Part shown: in pieces, positions 51,425-60,995 of the stretch
How positions within the stretch are numbered: position 1 is the stretch's first letter
How the letters are laid out: each line of letters starts with the position of its first letter
NCBI GenBank assembly: GCA_028280615.1
Contig: JANQLK010000016.1
Span: forward strand, 532,862 to 596,861
Length of the DNA stretch: 64,000 nt
Direction of reading: 5' to 3'
DNA from: Woeseiaceae bacterium
GTDB taxonomy: Bacteria; Pseudomonadota; Gammaproteobacteria; Steroidobacterales; Woeseiaceae
Made by a program: the position numbers and the translations under genes
Notes under the pieces: generated by a model
The model's input: only the letters and a program-made list of their open reading frames with translations
What the model was told of the DNA's origin: nothing
The model's database searches: none

Positions 51425-52174
51425 GTGTCGCGAATGCCGCAAAAAGTGGCCGGCCTGCCGGAACATGTCGCCGTTATCATGGACGGCAACGGGCGATGGG
51501 CCCGCAAGCGCGGCATGCCGAGGCCCGCGGGGCACCGAGCGGGTGTCAAGTCCGTTCGTGCAACCGTCCAACATGCGGCTCGGCTCGGCATTCGCCAGCT
51601 CACGCTGTTCGCATTTTCGAGCGAAAACTGGAAGCGACCGGCCGAAGAGATCGGCGTGCTCATGAGCCTGTTTCGCGAGGTCCTGCAACGCGAAGTGGCG
51701 GAGCTGCACAAGAACCGCGTGCGACTTCAGTTCATCGGCGAGCGTGAACGCCTGGGTCCGCGTCTCAGGACAGCCATAGAGGCAGCCGAAGGGCACACGG
51801 CGGACAACGACGGCCTGCAGCTCGTCGTGGCGGTCGCATACGGCGGCCGCTGGGATATCACAAACGCGGCCAGAAAGCTGGCCCAAAAAGCACGCGACGG
51901 CGAGCTCGATCCCGAGACGATCGACGAGCAAAGTCTCGCCGACGGCCTGCAGCTGGCAGGTATGTCGGATCCCGACCTGCTGATCCGGACGGGCGGCGAG
52001 AGGCGGGTCAGCAACTTTCTCCTGTGGAATCTCGCCTACGCCGAGATTGTCTTCTCGGACGTGCTATGGCCGGATTTCCGCGAGTCCGATTTCGACGCCG
52101 CCGTCGACTATTTCACGGGCCGGCAGCGCCGGTTCGGTCATACGCCGGAGCAGCTGGAAGCGGCGAAATGCTGA
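51425..52174 (+). CDS. uppS: Undecaprenyl diphosphate synthase
   Basis: The 249-residue cis-prenyltransferase makes the C55 lipid carrier for peptidoglycan. Catalytic Asp is in AVIMDGNGRWARKRG, with FAFSSENWKRP and the C-terminal DLLIRTGGERRVSNFLLW. Start is the GTG adjoining the frr stop, with an in-frame ATG three codons later. It overlaps cdsA by 7 bases. In E. coli dxr lies between frr and uppS; here it does not. Confidence 0.95.
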   Translation: MSRMPQKVAGLPEHVAVIMDGNGRWARKRGMPRPAGHRAGVKSVRATVQHAARLGIRQLTLFAFSSENWKRPAEEIGVLMSLFREVLQREVAELHKNRVRLQFIGERERLGPRLRTAIEAAEGHTADNDGLQLVVAVAYGGRWDITNAARKLAQKARDGELDPETIDEQSLADGLQLAGMSDPDLLIRTGGERRVSNFLLWNLAYAEIVFSDVLWPDFRESDFDAAVDYFTGRQRRFGHTPEQLEAAKC

Positions 52175-52953
52175 AGCAGCGCATCGTTACCGCGTTAATT
52201 GCGGTTGCCGCGCTGCTGCTCGTGCTGTTCTTCGTGCCGCCGGCGATCGCCGAGCTGTTTGTTGCCTTGCTGGCGCTGGCGGGGGCCTGGGAATGGTCTG
52301 CGTTCCTCGAGCCGAAAGGCCGTGCGACCCGGGTGGGCTTCGTCACGCTCGTCGGGCTCCTGATCGCGGCCGTCGCGCTCGTGTGGCCTGATCGGGCCGA
52401 GCTGGTCCTGCGCCTTGCCATCGCCTGGTGGCTTGCGGCGCTGGTCTGGGCCTTTTTTTTTCCGACGCCGATTCCGCTGGTCTTGCGCTGGCTGTGCGGG
52501 GTTCTGGTGCTCGTGCCGCTACACACCGCGCTGGTCACGCTGTACGACGTGAGTCCATCGCTGCTGCTGTTCGCGCTCGTCATCGTATGGGCCGCCGACG
52601 TCGGCGCCTATTTTTCCGGCAAGCAATTCGGCCGCGTCAAACTGGCGCCCATGATTAGTCCCGGAAAGACCTGGGAGGGCGTTTTGGGCGGGCTCGTGCT
52701 CGTGGCGATTTTCGCGGTGGTCGGCAATTACTGGATCGGCTCGGATCTCAGAACTCTGGTGCCGTTCTGCGTCGGCGTGGCCGGGATTTCAATCGTCGGC
52801 GATCTGACGGTGAGCATGTTCAAGCGCACCTCGGGCATCAAGGACAGCGGAACGCTGTTTCCGGGCCACGGCGGCGTGCTCGATCGCGTCGACAGCGTCT
52901 CGGCGGCCTCGCCGGTGTTCGCGCTCGGCATCGGCTGGATGGGGATCGCATGA
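52168..52953 (+). CDS. cdsA: Phosphatidate cytidylyltransferase
   Basis: The 261-residue membrane enzyme makes CDP-diacylglycerol from phosphatidate and CTP. It is mostly hydrophobic with the signature KRTSGIKDSGTLFPGHGGVL and DRVDS. I start at MLKQRIVTALIAVAA; the upstream frame is shadow of uppS. The stop overlaps an ATG (ATGA), but the frame after it (45 codons) has no family features and does not resemble dxr. Confidence 0.93.
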   Translation: MLKQRIVTALIAVAALLLVLFFVPPAIAELFVALLALAGAWEWSAFLEPKGRATRVGFVTLVGLLIAAVALVWPDRAELVLRLAIAWWLAALVWAFFFPTPIPLVLRWLCGVLVLVPLHTALVTLYDVSPSLLLFALVIVWAADVGAYFSGKQFGRVKLAPMISPGKTWEGVLGGLVLVAIFAVVGNYWIGSDLRTLVPFCVGVAGISIVGDLTVSMFKRTSGIKDSGTLFPGHGGVLDRVDSVSAASPVFALGIGWMGIA

Positions 52954-53074
52954 TCGCCCGTTCAGTCGTCGTTCAGAATTCGCCCATCACGATGGAGGCC
53001 GCGGCATGGGCTGCGACGGGAACTGCTATGGTCGCGGACAGTCCATTTAGACAGGGAAAGCTTTCGGTCCAGCT

Positions 53075-54430
53075 ATGTTCGATGCATTGAGCAGTGCGCT
53101 CGCGTTCATAGTCGCAATCAGCATCCTGGTTGCGGTGCATGAGTACGGGCACTACCTTGTCGGTCGGCTGACTGGCATGAAGGTACTGCGCTTCTCGGTC
53201 GGCTTCGGCAAGCCGATCTGGATGCGCACGGGCAAGGATCCCGACCGAACCGAGTACTGTATCTCGGCGATACCGCTGGGCGGCTACGTCCGTTTTCTCG
53301 ACGGACGCGAGGGACCCATCGACCGTGCGGACGAAGGCCGGGCGTTCAACCAGCGCCCGATCCCCGCGCGCATTGCCGTCCTGCTTGCCGGGCCGGCATT
53401 CAATTTCCTGCTGGCGGTACTTATTTATTGGGCATTGTTCGTCGCCGGCGAAAACGTGCCCCGACCGGTCGTCGGCGAGGTAGCCCCGGGCTCGTACGCT
53501 GCAGCTGCAGGGCTCGAAAGCGGCGACCGCATACTCGAGGTCGGCGATCGGCGCACGCCCGACTGGGAAGCGGCGCTGACGACCATACTGGACCGGATGG
53601 CTGCCGACGGACGGGTGCCCATGACCGTGGCGGACGCGGACGGACGCGAACGCACGATCACGATTGACGTCGGCGACGAAAAGACCCGTCTGACCGAACC
53701 TGGCGAGTTGTTCGCGGGACTCGGCTTCAAGCCCTGGTCGCAGTCGTCGCTGCTTGGCGCCGTGACCGAGGACGGCGCCGCATTCGCCGCGGGCGTTCGT
53801 GTCGGCGACCGCGTTACAGCGATCGACGATGAGCCTGTGCGGTATTTCAACGAAATCCCGGCCCTCGTGCAGCCCAGGCCCGGCGAAACGGTCGGCGTCG
53901 AGGTCGAACGCGACGGCCGGCGGCTTACGTTTGACGTCACGCTTGACCGTGTCGAGCGCGACGGCCAGGCGGTCGGCTTACTCGGCGTGCAGGCGGCCGA
54001 CGATCCCCGGACGGTCTGGTATTTCCGTCAATACGGGCCCGTGCAAGCCGTTGGCGAGGCCGTCGTGCGTACCTGGAACTCGAGCGTTTTCACGGTGACG
54101 ATGCTCAGCCGGATGATCACGGGCGACGTGTCGATCAAGAATATCAGCGGTCCGATCAACATCGCGCAGTTCGCCGGCGAAACGGCGCAGAGGGGCCTGA
54201 GTGACTACATCTCTTTTCTGGCCATCGTCAGCATCAGTCTCGGCGTCCTGAATCTTCTCCCGGTGCCCGTGCTGGACGGCGGCCAGATCGTCTACCAGGC
54301 TGTCGAGTGGGCAAAGGGCAGTCCATTGTCGGAACAGGCGCAGATCGTGGGCCAGCAGATCGGCATACTTGCGCTGATCCTGTTGATGAGTTTCGCTTTC
54401 TACAACGACATCGCACGGATGCTGGGTTAG
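53075..54430 (+). CDS. rseP: Site-2 protease RseP
   Basis: The 451-residue inner-membrane zinc protease cleaves anti-sigma factor RseA in the envelope stress response and clears signal peptides. The zinc motif is HEYGH (residues 22-26) and the third ligand is in VPVLDGGQIVYQ near the C-terminus. Two PDZ domains lie between (GSYAAAAGLESGDRILEVGD and GAAFAAGVRVGDRVTAIDD). It is followed by bamA, the usual order. Confidence 0.95.
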   Translation: MFDALSSALAFIVAISILVAVHEYGHYLVGRLTGMKVLRFSVGFGKPIWMRTGKDPDRTEYCISAIPLGGYVRFLDGREGPIDRADEGRAFNQRPIPARIAVLLAGPAFNFLLAVLIYWALFVAGENVPRPVVGEVAPGSYAAAAGLESGDRILEVGDRRTPDWEAALTTILDRMAADGRVPMTVADADGRERTITIDVGDEKTRLTEPGELFAGLGFKPWSQSSLLGAVTEDGAAFAAGVRVGDRVTAIDDEPVRYFNEIPALVQPRPGETVGVEVERDGRRLTFDVTLDRVERDGQAVGLLGVQAADDPRTVWYFRQYGPVQAVGEAVVRTWNSSVFTVTMLSRMITGDVSIKNISGPINIAQFAGETAQRGLSDYISFLAIVSISLGVLNLLPVPVLDGGQIVYQAVEWAKGSPLSEQAQIVGQQIGILALILLMSFAFYNDIARMLG

Positions 54431-54461
54431 CTACGGGACAGGGCACTAGGTACGGGGGCAG

Positions 54462-56888
54462 ATGACGGGCACATCCACAATCGCGCGCATTCGATTGAGA
54501 GCGCTGCTCCGGCGCGCCGGCGCCGCGGTTGTTGCGTGTCTCGCCATTGCGCCGGCGCTGGCGGCACTCGACGAGCCGTTCACCGTGCGCGACATGCGTG
54601 TCGAAGGGCTGCAGCGAATCTCCGAGGGCACGGTGTTCAACTATCTGCCGATCAACATCGGCGATGAGGTCGACGGAGTACGCGTCCGCGAAGCCATTCG
54701 GTCGCTCTACGAACAAAGCCTGTTCGACGATATCGAGATGCGCCGCGACGGCAATACGCTGATCATCGCCGTCAGGGAGCGGCCGTCGATCGAGAGTTTC
54801 CAGATCGAGGGCAACAAGGACATCAAGACCGAGGACTTGATGGGCTCCCTGCGCGAGGTCGGGCTCGCGAAGGGACGCACGTTCGACCGGTCGGTGCTCG
54901 ACAACGTCGAGCTGTTCCTTCGCGATCAGTACTACGCGCGCGGCAAGTACGAAGTCGAAATCGTGACGTCGGTGGTCGAGCGGCCCAACAACACGGTGCA
55001 GGTCAAGATCGACGTCAACGAAGGCGATCGCGCGAAAATCCGTCAGATCAACATCATCGGCAACACGGCGTTTAGCGAGAAGGACATCCGCGGCGACTTT
55101 CAGCTCAAAACCGGCAACTGGCTGTCCTGGCTCCGGCAGGACGATCGCTATTCGGCCGAGGCCCTGGACGGCGACATCGAGACGCTCACATCCTACTACA
55201 TGGACCGGGGCTACGCCGATTTCGACGTGGAATCGGCACAGGTCGCGATTTCTCCGAACAAGAAAGACATCTACATCACGATTACCGTGGACGAGGGCGA
55301 CCAATATACGGTGACCGACGTCAAGCTGGTCGGCGAGATGGTGATTCCGGAGATCTACCTGCGCAGCCTGATCCTTGCGCAGCCCGGGTCGATCTTCAAC
55401 CAGGGCCTTCTGACGCAGTCGACCGAGTATATGTCGCTGAGGCTTGGCCAGGAAGGCTACGCCAACGCCGAGATCGAGCCCGTCTGGGAACTCGACGAGG
55501 AGACCAAGGAGGCCGAGATCACGTTTTTCGTCGAGCCGAACAACCGCGTCTACGTGCGCCGCATCAGTTTTCGCGGCGTAAGCGAAGTCGAGGACGAGGT
55601 GTTTCGGCGCGAGATGCGGCAGATGGAAGGCGCGTATCTGTCCAATCTGCTCGTCGACCGCTCGAAGGTCCGGCTGCAGCGCCTGCCGTACGTCGAGGCT
55701 GTCGAAGTGAGCAACGAGCCCGTACCCGGCAATCCGGATCTCGTCGACGTCAACTTCGATGTGCAGTACCGGATGCCCGGCCAGTTTTCCGGCGGCGTGG
55801 GTTTTTCCGAGTCGCAGGGCATCCTGTTGAACGGGAGCATCGTGCATACCAACTTCCTCGGTAGCGGCAACCGCGTCGCGCTCGAGGTCAACACGGGCCG
55901 CTTTCAAAAGCTCTACAGCCTGTCGCATACGGATCCGTACCGCACGATAGACGGGGTCCGGCGGACCGTATCGGTGAACTTCCGCGACATCACGCAGTTC
56001 GTGAGGGGCTCGTCAGACTTCTCGACCCAGACGCTCGGCGCGTCGGTCGACTACGGCTACCCGATCACCGAGTTCCAGACCCTGAGTTTCGGCGTGACGT
56101 ACCAGCGCGCCGAACTCCTGTCGTCGACGAACAGCACTCAGCAGTCGCAGGATTGGGTGGCGAACAACGGCAATCCATTTGTCACGGACATCGGTGGTGG
56201 CGGCGCCTTTTTCGGCACCGAGTTCAATACCTACGAGGCGCTGATCGGCTGGACCTTCGACAGCCGCAACCGCGCGCTGTTCGCGAACCGCGGTACGCGC
56301 CAGCAGCTGATCCTGTCGAGTACGATTCCGGGCAGCGAGGTCGAGTTTTTCAATGCGCGTTACAGCCTGACCAAATACGTGCCGCTGTTCGGCCAGTGGC
56401 TGGTTCGATGGAACGCGGAACTCGGCTACGGCGAGGCAATAGGCGACACGACGGCGCTGCCGCCCTACAAGCAGTACTTTGGCGGCGGACCCCAGTCGAT
56501 TCGCGGTTATCGAGAGGCCTGGATGGGACCGCGCGACAGCTTCGGCAACCCCTATGGCGGCAATGTGTTGGTTGCAAGTCAGCTAGAGCTTATACTTCCG
56601 CTGCCGCAGAAGTGGCAGAGTCAGGCGCGGGCCGCGGTGTTCTACGACCTCGGCAACGTGTTCAACACCGGCGAGGTGGAATTTACCGACCGGCTCGGCG
56701 CCCCGGTAGAATACAAGCCTGACTTTGACGAGCTCAAAGCCTCGGTGGGAATCGGAATCCAGTGGCTCGCGCCGCTCGGGCTGTTCCGGTTCAGCTATGC
56801 GTTCCCGCTCAATGCCTACGACGGTAACGACAGATTCTTCGGCGATGAACTGGAACGGTTCCAGTTCTCGATTGGACAAGCGTTTTAA
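54462..56888 (+). CDS. bamA: Outer-membrane protein assembly factor BamA
   Basis: The 808-residue protein inserts beta-barrels into the outer membrane. A signal peptide (to about residue 33, ALAALDEP) is followed by five POTRA domains (first: FTVRDMRVEGLQRISEGTVF) and the C-terminal barrel (about 440-808) with the conserved YFGGGPQSIRGYRE region (lid loop with RGY) and a terminal aromatic (IGQAF). Length is normal. Confidence 0.96.
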   Translation: MTGTSTIARIRLRALLRRAGAAVVACLAIAPALAALDEPFTVRDMRVEGLQRISEGTVFNYLPINIGDEVDGVRVREAIRSLYEQSLFDDIEMRRDGNTLIIAVRERPSIESFQIEGNKDIKTEDLMGSLREVGLAKGRTFDRSVLDNVELFLRDQYYARGKYEVEIVTSVVERPNNTVQVKIDVNEGDRAKIRQINIIGNTAFSEKDIRGDFQLKTGNWLSWLRQDDRYSAEALDGDIETLTSYYMDRGYADFDVESAQVAISPNKKDIYITITVDEGDQYTVTDVKLVGEMVIPEIYLRSLILAQPGSIFNQGLLTQSTEYMSLRLGQEGYANAEIEPVWELDEETKEAEITFFVEPNNRVYVRRISFRGVSEVEDEVFRREMRQMEGAYLSNLLVDRSKVRLQRLPYVEAVEVSNEPVPGNPDLVDVNFDVQYRMPGQFSGGVGFSESQGILLNGSIVHTNFLGSGNRVALEVNTGRFQKLYSLSHTDPYRTIDGVRRTVSVNFRDITQFVRGSSDFSTQTLGASVDYGYPITEFQTLSFGVTYQRAELLSSTNSTQQSQDWVANNGNPFVTDIGGGGAFFGTEFNTYEALIGWTFDSRNRALFANRGTRQQLILSSTIPGSEVEFFNARYSLTKYVPLFGQWLVRWNAELGYGEAIGDTTALPPYKQYFGGGPQSIRGYREAWMGPRDSFGNPYGGNVLVASQLELILPLPQKWQSQARAAVFYDLGNVFNTGEVEFTDRLGAPVEYKPDFDELKASVGIGIQWLAPLGLFRFSYAFPLNAYDGNDRFFGDELERFQFSIGQAF

Positions 56889-56903
56889 AGATTGGAAGTT
56901 CTT

Positions 56904-57440
56904 ATGAGTGTCGTAAAGCAACATATGCCTGCACTAGCCCTGTTGTTGGCCCTGGCGTTTTCGTTCGCCGCGCCCGCTGCCGCGCAGGAACTGAAGATTG
57001 GCGTCGTAAACGTTCCGTTTCTGATGGACCGCGCGCCGCAAACAAAGGCCGCGATGGATGCTTTGCAGGAAGAGTTCGCACCCCGTCAGCGTGAATTCGC
57101 CGCCAAAGCGAAGGAGCTCGAGGATCTGACGGCCAGGATTCAGAAAGACGCGGCCGTCATGGGGCAGTCCGAGCGAGATTCGGCCGAGAAGGAGCTCAGG
57201 GACCTGCGGCGCGAAGTCACCCGGCTGCAAAACGAGTTCCAGGAAGACCTGAACCTGCGTCAGAACGAAGAGCTCGGCAATCTGCAGCGTACGCTGCTGC
57301 AGGAAGTCCAGACCTACGCGCAGGCGGAGGGCTTCGATCTCGTGGTCGGCGATGCGCTGTTCGTCAGCCCGACGGTAGACATCACCGAAGAAATGCTGCG
57401 CGCGATCGAAACGAACTACAACGCAACCAGTTCCCGGTAG
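56904..57440 (+). CDS. skp: Periplasmic chaperone Skp (OmpH family)
   Basis: The 178-residue protein has a signal peptide (MSVVKQHMPALALLLALAFS to AAAQ), a core strand (LKIGVVNVPFLMDRAP) and the long coiled-coil arms (about 60-140) of the trimeric chaperone that carries outer-membrane proteins to BamA. The ATG at 56904 has GGAAG 5 bases before it; a TTG 12 bases earlier is less likely. It follows bamA by 15 bases. Confidence 0.93.
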   Translation: MSVVKQHMPALALLLALAFSFAAPAAAQELKIGVVNVPFLMDRAPQTKAAMDALQEEFAPRQREFAAKAKELEDLTARIQKDAAVMGQSERDSAEKELRDLRREVTRLQNEFQEDLNLRQNEELGNLQRTLLQEVQTYAQAEGFDLVVGDALFVSPTVDITEEMLRAIETNYNATSSR

Positions 57441-57457
57441 CACGCAACGACGCGGGC

Positions 57458-58465
57458 ATGTCGATCCGCCTTGGCGAACTCGCGACCCGCTTCGGTTGCG
57501 AACTGATTGGCGATCCGGATGTCGTCGTCCGGCGGGTTGCGTCGCTCGACGGCGCGACGGGCGACAGCGTGAGCTTTCTGGCCAACCCGGCTATGAAGGA
57601 CGAGCTCCTCGCGACCCGCGCGGCCGCCGTTATCCTGCGAAGCGATGACGCCGCCGATTCACCCGTCGGGGCGCTGATCAGCGACAACCCGTACGCAACC
57701 TACGCGCGCGTAGCGGCCGCGCTGCATCCCGAGCCGACGGTCGAGCCCGGCGTGCACCCGGCCGCCGTCGTCGCGGAGGACGCCGAGATCGATCCTGCTG
57801 CCCGGATCGACGCAGGCGCCGTGGTTGCCGGAGGCGCCAGGATCGCGGCCGGCACATGGATCGGTCCGCGAAGCTATATCGGTCCCGGTTGCGTGATCGG
57901 TGCCGGCACGCGTCTGGTTGCCGGCGTCACGTTCGTGCGGGACGTGATCATGGGTGAGCGCTGCGTGATCCAGCCAGGCGCCGTCATCGGCGCCGACGGC
58001 TTCGGCAACGCGTTGGCACCCGAGGGCTGGATCAAGGTCCCGCAGCTTGGCGGCGTTCGCGTCGGCAGCGACGTCGAAGTAGGCGCGAACTCGACGATCG
58101 ATTGCGGTGCGCTTGACGATACGGTGATTGAGGACGGCGTCAGGATCGACAACCTGTGCATGATTGCTCACAACGTGCACGTGGGGGCGCACACGGCGAT
58201 GGCGGGGATGACCGGAATCGCCGGCAGTGTGCGCATCGGCAAGCGCTGCATGTTCGGCGGCAAGTCCGGCTCGGTGGGCCACGTTTCCATTTGCGACGAC
58301 GTCGTCGTTCTCGGCAAGTGCATGATCACCAAGGACATCACCGAACCGGGTACCTACGTATCGAGCTTCCCGCAGGAGCTGGCGCGCGACTGGAAACGCA
58401 CGGTGGCGCGCGTGCGCGCGCTCGGCAGGCTGTTCGACCGCGTATCCAAACTGGAGAAATCCTGA
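57458..58465 (+). CDS. lpxD: UDP-3-O-acylglucosamine N-acyltransferase
   Basis: The 335-residue enzyme adds the second acyl chain in lipid A synthesis. The N-terminal uridine-binding domain (RLGELATRFGCELIGDPD, VSFLANPAMKDEL) is followed by the left-handed beta-helix with the catalytic His in IDNLCMIAHNVHVGAHTAMA. lpxA begins 3 bases after the stop; fabZ, normally between them, is absent. Confidence 0.95.
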   Translation: MSIRLGELATRFGCELIGDPDVVVRRVASLDGATGDSVSFLANPAMKDELLATRAAAVILRSDDAADSPVGALISDNPYATYARVAAALHPEPTVEPGVHPAAVVAEDAEIDPAARIDAGAVVAGGARIAAGTWIGPRSYIGPGCVIGAGTRLVAGVTFVRDVIMGERCVIQPGAVIGADGFGNALAPEGWIKVPQLGGVRVGSDVEVGANSTIDCGALDDTVIEDGVRIDNLCMIAHNVHVGAHTAMAGMTGIAGSVRIGKRCMFGGKSGSVGHVSICDDVVVLGKCMITKDITEPGTYVSSFPQELARDWKRTVARVRALGRLFDRVSKLEKS

Positions 58466-58468
58466 ATC

Positions 58469-59248
58469 GTGAGCGACCTGATTCACCCGACGGCGGTCAT
58501 TTCCTCGAAGGCCGAGCTGGCCGAAAACGTGCGCGTTGGCCCGTTCGCCGTCATCGGCGATGGCGTCGAGATTGGCGCCGGAACGAGCATCGGCAGTCAT
58601 GCCGTCGTCGCCGGGCCGACGGTCATTGGTGAGAACAACCGCATTTACCAGTTCGCGTCGATCGGCGATGAGCCGCAGGACAAAAAGTACGCGCGCGAAC
58701 CGACCCGGCTCGTCATCGGCGACGGCAACACGATTCGCGAGTATTGCACGATCAGCCGTGGCACGGTGCAGGATCGTGGCGAGACGATTCTGGGCGACCA
58801 GAACTGGATCATGGCCTACGTGCACATCGCTCACGACTGCGTGATCGGCAGCCACACGATCATGGCCAACAATGCGACTCTCGCCGGGCACGTGCACGTC
58901 GGCGACTGGGCGATATTTGGCGGCTACTCGGGGGTGCACCAGTTCTGCAGGATCGGCGCCCACGCGTTCCTCGGCATGTACAGCGGCAACAACCGCGACG
59001 TGCCGGCGTACACGACCGTAGCCGGGTTACCGGCGTCGCCCCGGGGCATCAACTCCGAGGGGCTCAAGCGTCGCGGCTTCGATTCGCAAAAGATTCGCAA
59101 CATCAAGAACGCCTACCGGGTCGTCTACCGGCAGGGCAAGAAGCTCAGCGAGGCGATCGACGAGATCGAAGCGCTGGTCAGGGATCAACCCGAGCTCGAG
59201 GTGTTCCTCGAGTCGCTGCGCTCCTCGGAACGCGGCATCGTTCGGTAG
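58469..59248 (+). CDS. lpxA: UDP-N-acetylglucosamine acyltransferase
   Basis: The 259-residue trimer catalyses the first step of lipid A synthesis. Hexapeptide repeats fill the N-terminal two-thirds (IHPTAVISSKAELAENVRVG), with the catalytic His in MAYVHIAHDCVIGSHTIMAN, then the helical C-domain (GINSEGLKRRGFDSQKIRNI). It starts at GTG (58469). lpxB follows 9 bases later. Confidence 0.95.
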   Translation: MSDLIHPTAVISSKAELAENVRVGPFAVIGDGVEIGAGTSIGSHAVVAGPTVIGENNRIYQFASIGDEPQDKKYAREPTRLVIGDGNTIREYCTISRGTVQDRGETILGDQNWIMAYVHIAHDCVIGSHTIMANNATLAGHVHVGDWAIFGGYSGVHQFCRIGAHAFLGMYSGNNRDVPAYTTVAGLPASPRGINSEGLKRRGFDSQKIRNIKNAYRVVYRQGKKLSEAIDEIEALVRDQPELEVFLESLRSSERGIVR

Positions 59249-59257
59249 GGTTCGAGC

Positions 59258-60397
59258 GTGAAGTTCGGACTGGTTGCCGGAGAAACCTCCGGCGACCTGC
59301 TGGGTGCGGGCCTGATCCGGGCGATCCGCGACCGCGTCCCGGAGGCCCGTTTCGAAGGTGTCGCGGGGCCGGCAATGCTCGAGGCCGGCTGCGAGAGGCT
59401 GGCCGACGCCGACACGCTCGCCGTCATGGGCCTGATCGAGCCGCTGAAGCACCTGCCCGAACTGCTCAGGCTGCGCTCGAACCTGGTCAAACACTGGACC
59501 CGGTCGCCGCCCGACGTGTTCGTCGGCGTCGATGCCCCGGATTTCAATCTGGGTCTCGAGCGCCGCCTTAAGGATGTCGGTATTCGCACGGCACACTATG
59601 TCGGGCCGACGGTCTGGGCCTGGCGTCAGGGCCGCATTCGCACGATCGCGAAGTCGGTCGACCGGGTGCTGTGCATCCTGCCGTTCGAGAAAGACTTCTA
59701 CGATGAGCACGGCGTCGATGCCGTGTTCGTCGGCCACCCGAAAGCGGATCGTGTGCCGGCGGTCGTCGACACGGCGGCTGCCCGCCGCTCGCTGGGCATC
59801 GACGAGGAGGGCACTGTCGTGGGGCTTCTGCCGGGCTCACGCGCCAGCGAAGTATCGCGTCTCGGGCCGCTATTCGCCGCCGCTGTGAAAATTCTCGCCG
59901 GGCGCCAGCCGGCACCGCGATTCGTGACACCGGTGGCCATGAACAGGCTCAGGCCGATGCTTAAGACCATACTCGACGCCGAGGGCGTCGCGGACTACGT
60001 CACGCTGCTCGATGGGCGCTCCGAGGAGGTGCTCGCCGCGGCTGACGTGGTGCTGCTCGCATCCGGGACGGCCGCGCTCGAAGCGGCGCTTTTCCAGCGG
60101 CCGACGGTTGCCGCCTACCGCGTGTCGAGTCCGACGGCCTGGCTGATTCGAAGGCTCGGCCTGCTCAAGATCGACTACGTGACGATGCCCAACCACCTGA
60201 CGGACGAGCCGCTCGTCCCGGAGTTTATACAGGAGGACGCCACGCCTGCTAAGCTCGCGGAAGCGGTGGCGGCCCTGCTCGACGACCCCGAGCGCCGCGC
60301 GGCCATCTCCCGGGAATTCGCCAAGCTCCGGGCCCGGCTGGCGCTTGGCGCGGATCAATGCGCTGCCGAGGCGGTACTCGATCTGGTCGATGATTGA
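59258..60397 (+). CDS. lpxB: Lipid-A-disaccharide synthase
   Basis: The 379-residue GT-B glycosyltransferase joins UDP-diacylglucosamine and lipid X. It has the N-terminal [39 protein letters not shown] and the nucleotide-sugar site [18 protein letters not shown] plus [19 protein letters not shown]. Start is GTG. It overlaps rnhB by 8 bases. Confidence 0.95.
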   Translation: MKFGLVAGETSGDLLGAGLIRAIRDRVPEARFEGVAGPAMLEAGCERLADADTLAVMGLIEPLKHLPELLRLRSNLVKHWTRSPPDVFVGVDAPDFNLGLERRLKDVGIRTAHYVGPTVWAWRQGRIRTIAKSVDRVLCILPFEKDFYDEHGVDAVFVGHPKADRVPAVVDTAAARRSLGIDEEGTVVGLLPGSRASEVSRLGPLFAAAVKILAGRQPAPRFVTPVAMNRLRPMLKTILDAEGVADYVTLLDGRSEEVLAAADVVLLASGTAALEAALFQRPTVAAYRVSSPTAWLIRRLGLLKIDYVTMPNHLTDEPLVPEFIQEDATPAKLAEAVAALLDDPERRAAISREFAKLRARLALGADQCAAEAVLDLVDD

Positions 60398-60995
60398 ACA
60401 GACGTCATTGTTTCGAAGCGACGGCCTGGTTGCGGGTGTCGACGAGGCCGGGCGCGGCCCGCTGGCCGGGCCCGTGGTCGCGGCCGCCGTGATCCTCGAT
60501 CCCGGTCGGCCGGTGCCGGGCTTGAGGGATTCCAAGGTCCTGTCGGCGAAAGCCCGAGCGCTTATCGCCGACGCCATTCGCAGCCGGGCGATGACGTGGT
60601 CGGTCGCATGGTCGGATCGGGCCGAAATCGATGCGGTCAATATTCTGAACGCCACGCTTCTGGCCATGCGCCGCGCGATTCTCGGGCTTGCCGTGCCGCC
60701 CGACGTGGTCCGCGTGGACGGCAATCGGCTGCCGAGCCTGTCGTTCGGTACCTGGCGCGCGAGTGGCGACGCCGTCGTCGGCGGCGACAGCAAGGTGGCC
60801 GAGATCAGCGCCGCTTCGATTCTCGCCAAGACGGTTCGCGACGCCATGATGGCCGAGGTGGATCGGCTGTATCCGGGCTACGGTTTTGCGAAACACAAGG
60901 GCTACGGAACCCGGCAACATACGGAGCAGCTCACGGCGCGAGGCGCCTGCGATGAGCACCGGCGCAGTTTCGCGCCCGTGAGGGCCGTGCTGTGA
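60390..60995 (+). CDS. rnhB: Ribonuclease HII
   Basis: The 201-residue enzyme removes ribonucleotides from DNA. Catalytic acidic residues are in [15 protein letters not shown] (Asp, Glu) and [13 protein letters not shown] with [11 protein letters not shown] (Asp); the [17 protein letters not shown] tract is typical. I start at MIEQTSLF, overlapping the end of lpxB; an upstream extension is lpxB shadow. It overlaps dnaE as GTGA. Confidence 0.94.
   Translation: MIEQTSLFRSDGLVAGVDEAGRGPLAGPVVAAAVILDPGRPVPGLRDSKVLSAKARALIADAIRSRAMTWSVAWSDRAEIDAVNILNATLLAMRRAILGLAVPPDVVRVDGNRLPSLSFGTWRASGDAVVGGDSKVAEISAASILAKTVRDAMMAEVDRLYPGYGFAKHKGYGTRQHTEQLTARGACDEHRRSFAPVRAVL

Noticed and set aside
52951..53088. 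45-codon frame after cdsA as a possible dxr remnant
   Set aside because: The translation has none of the dxr N-terminal or catalytic motifs and runs into the rseP start.
54234..55928. 564-codon minus-strand frame opposite bamA and the end of rseP
   Set aside because: Shadow of bamA; no signal, domain or ribosome-binding site of its own.
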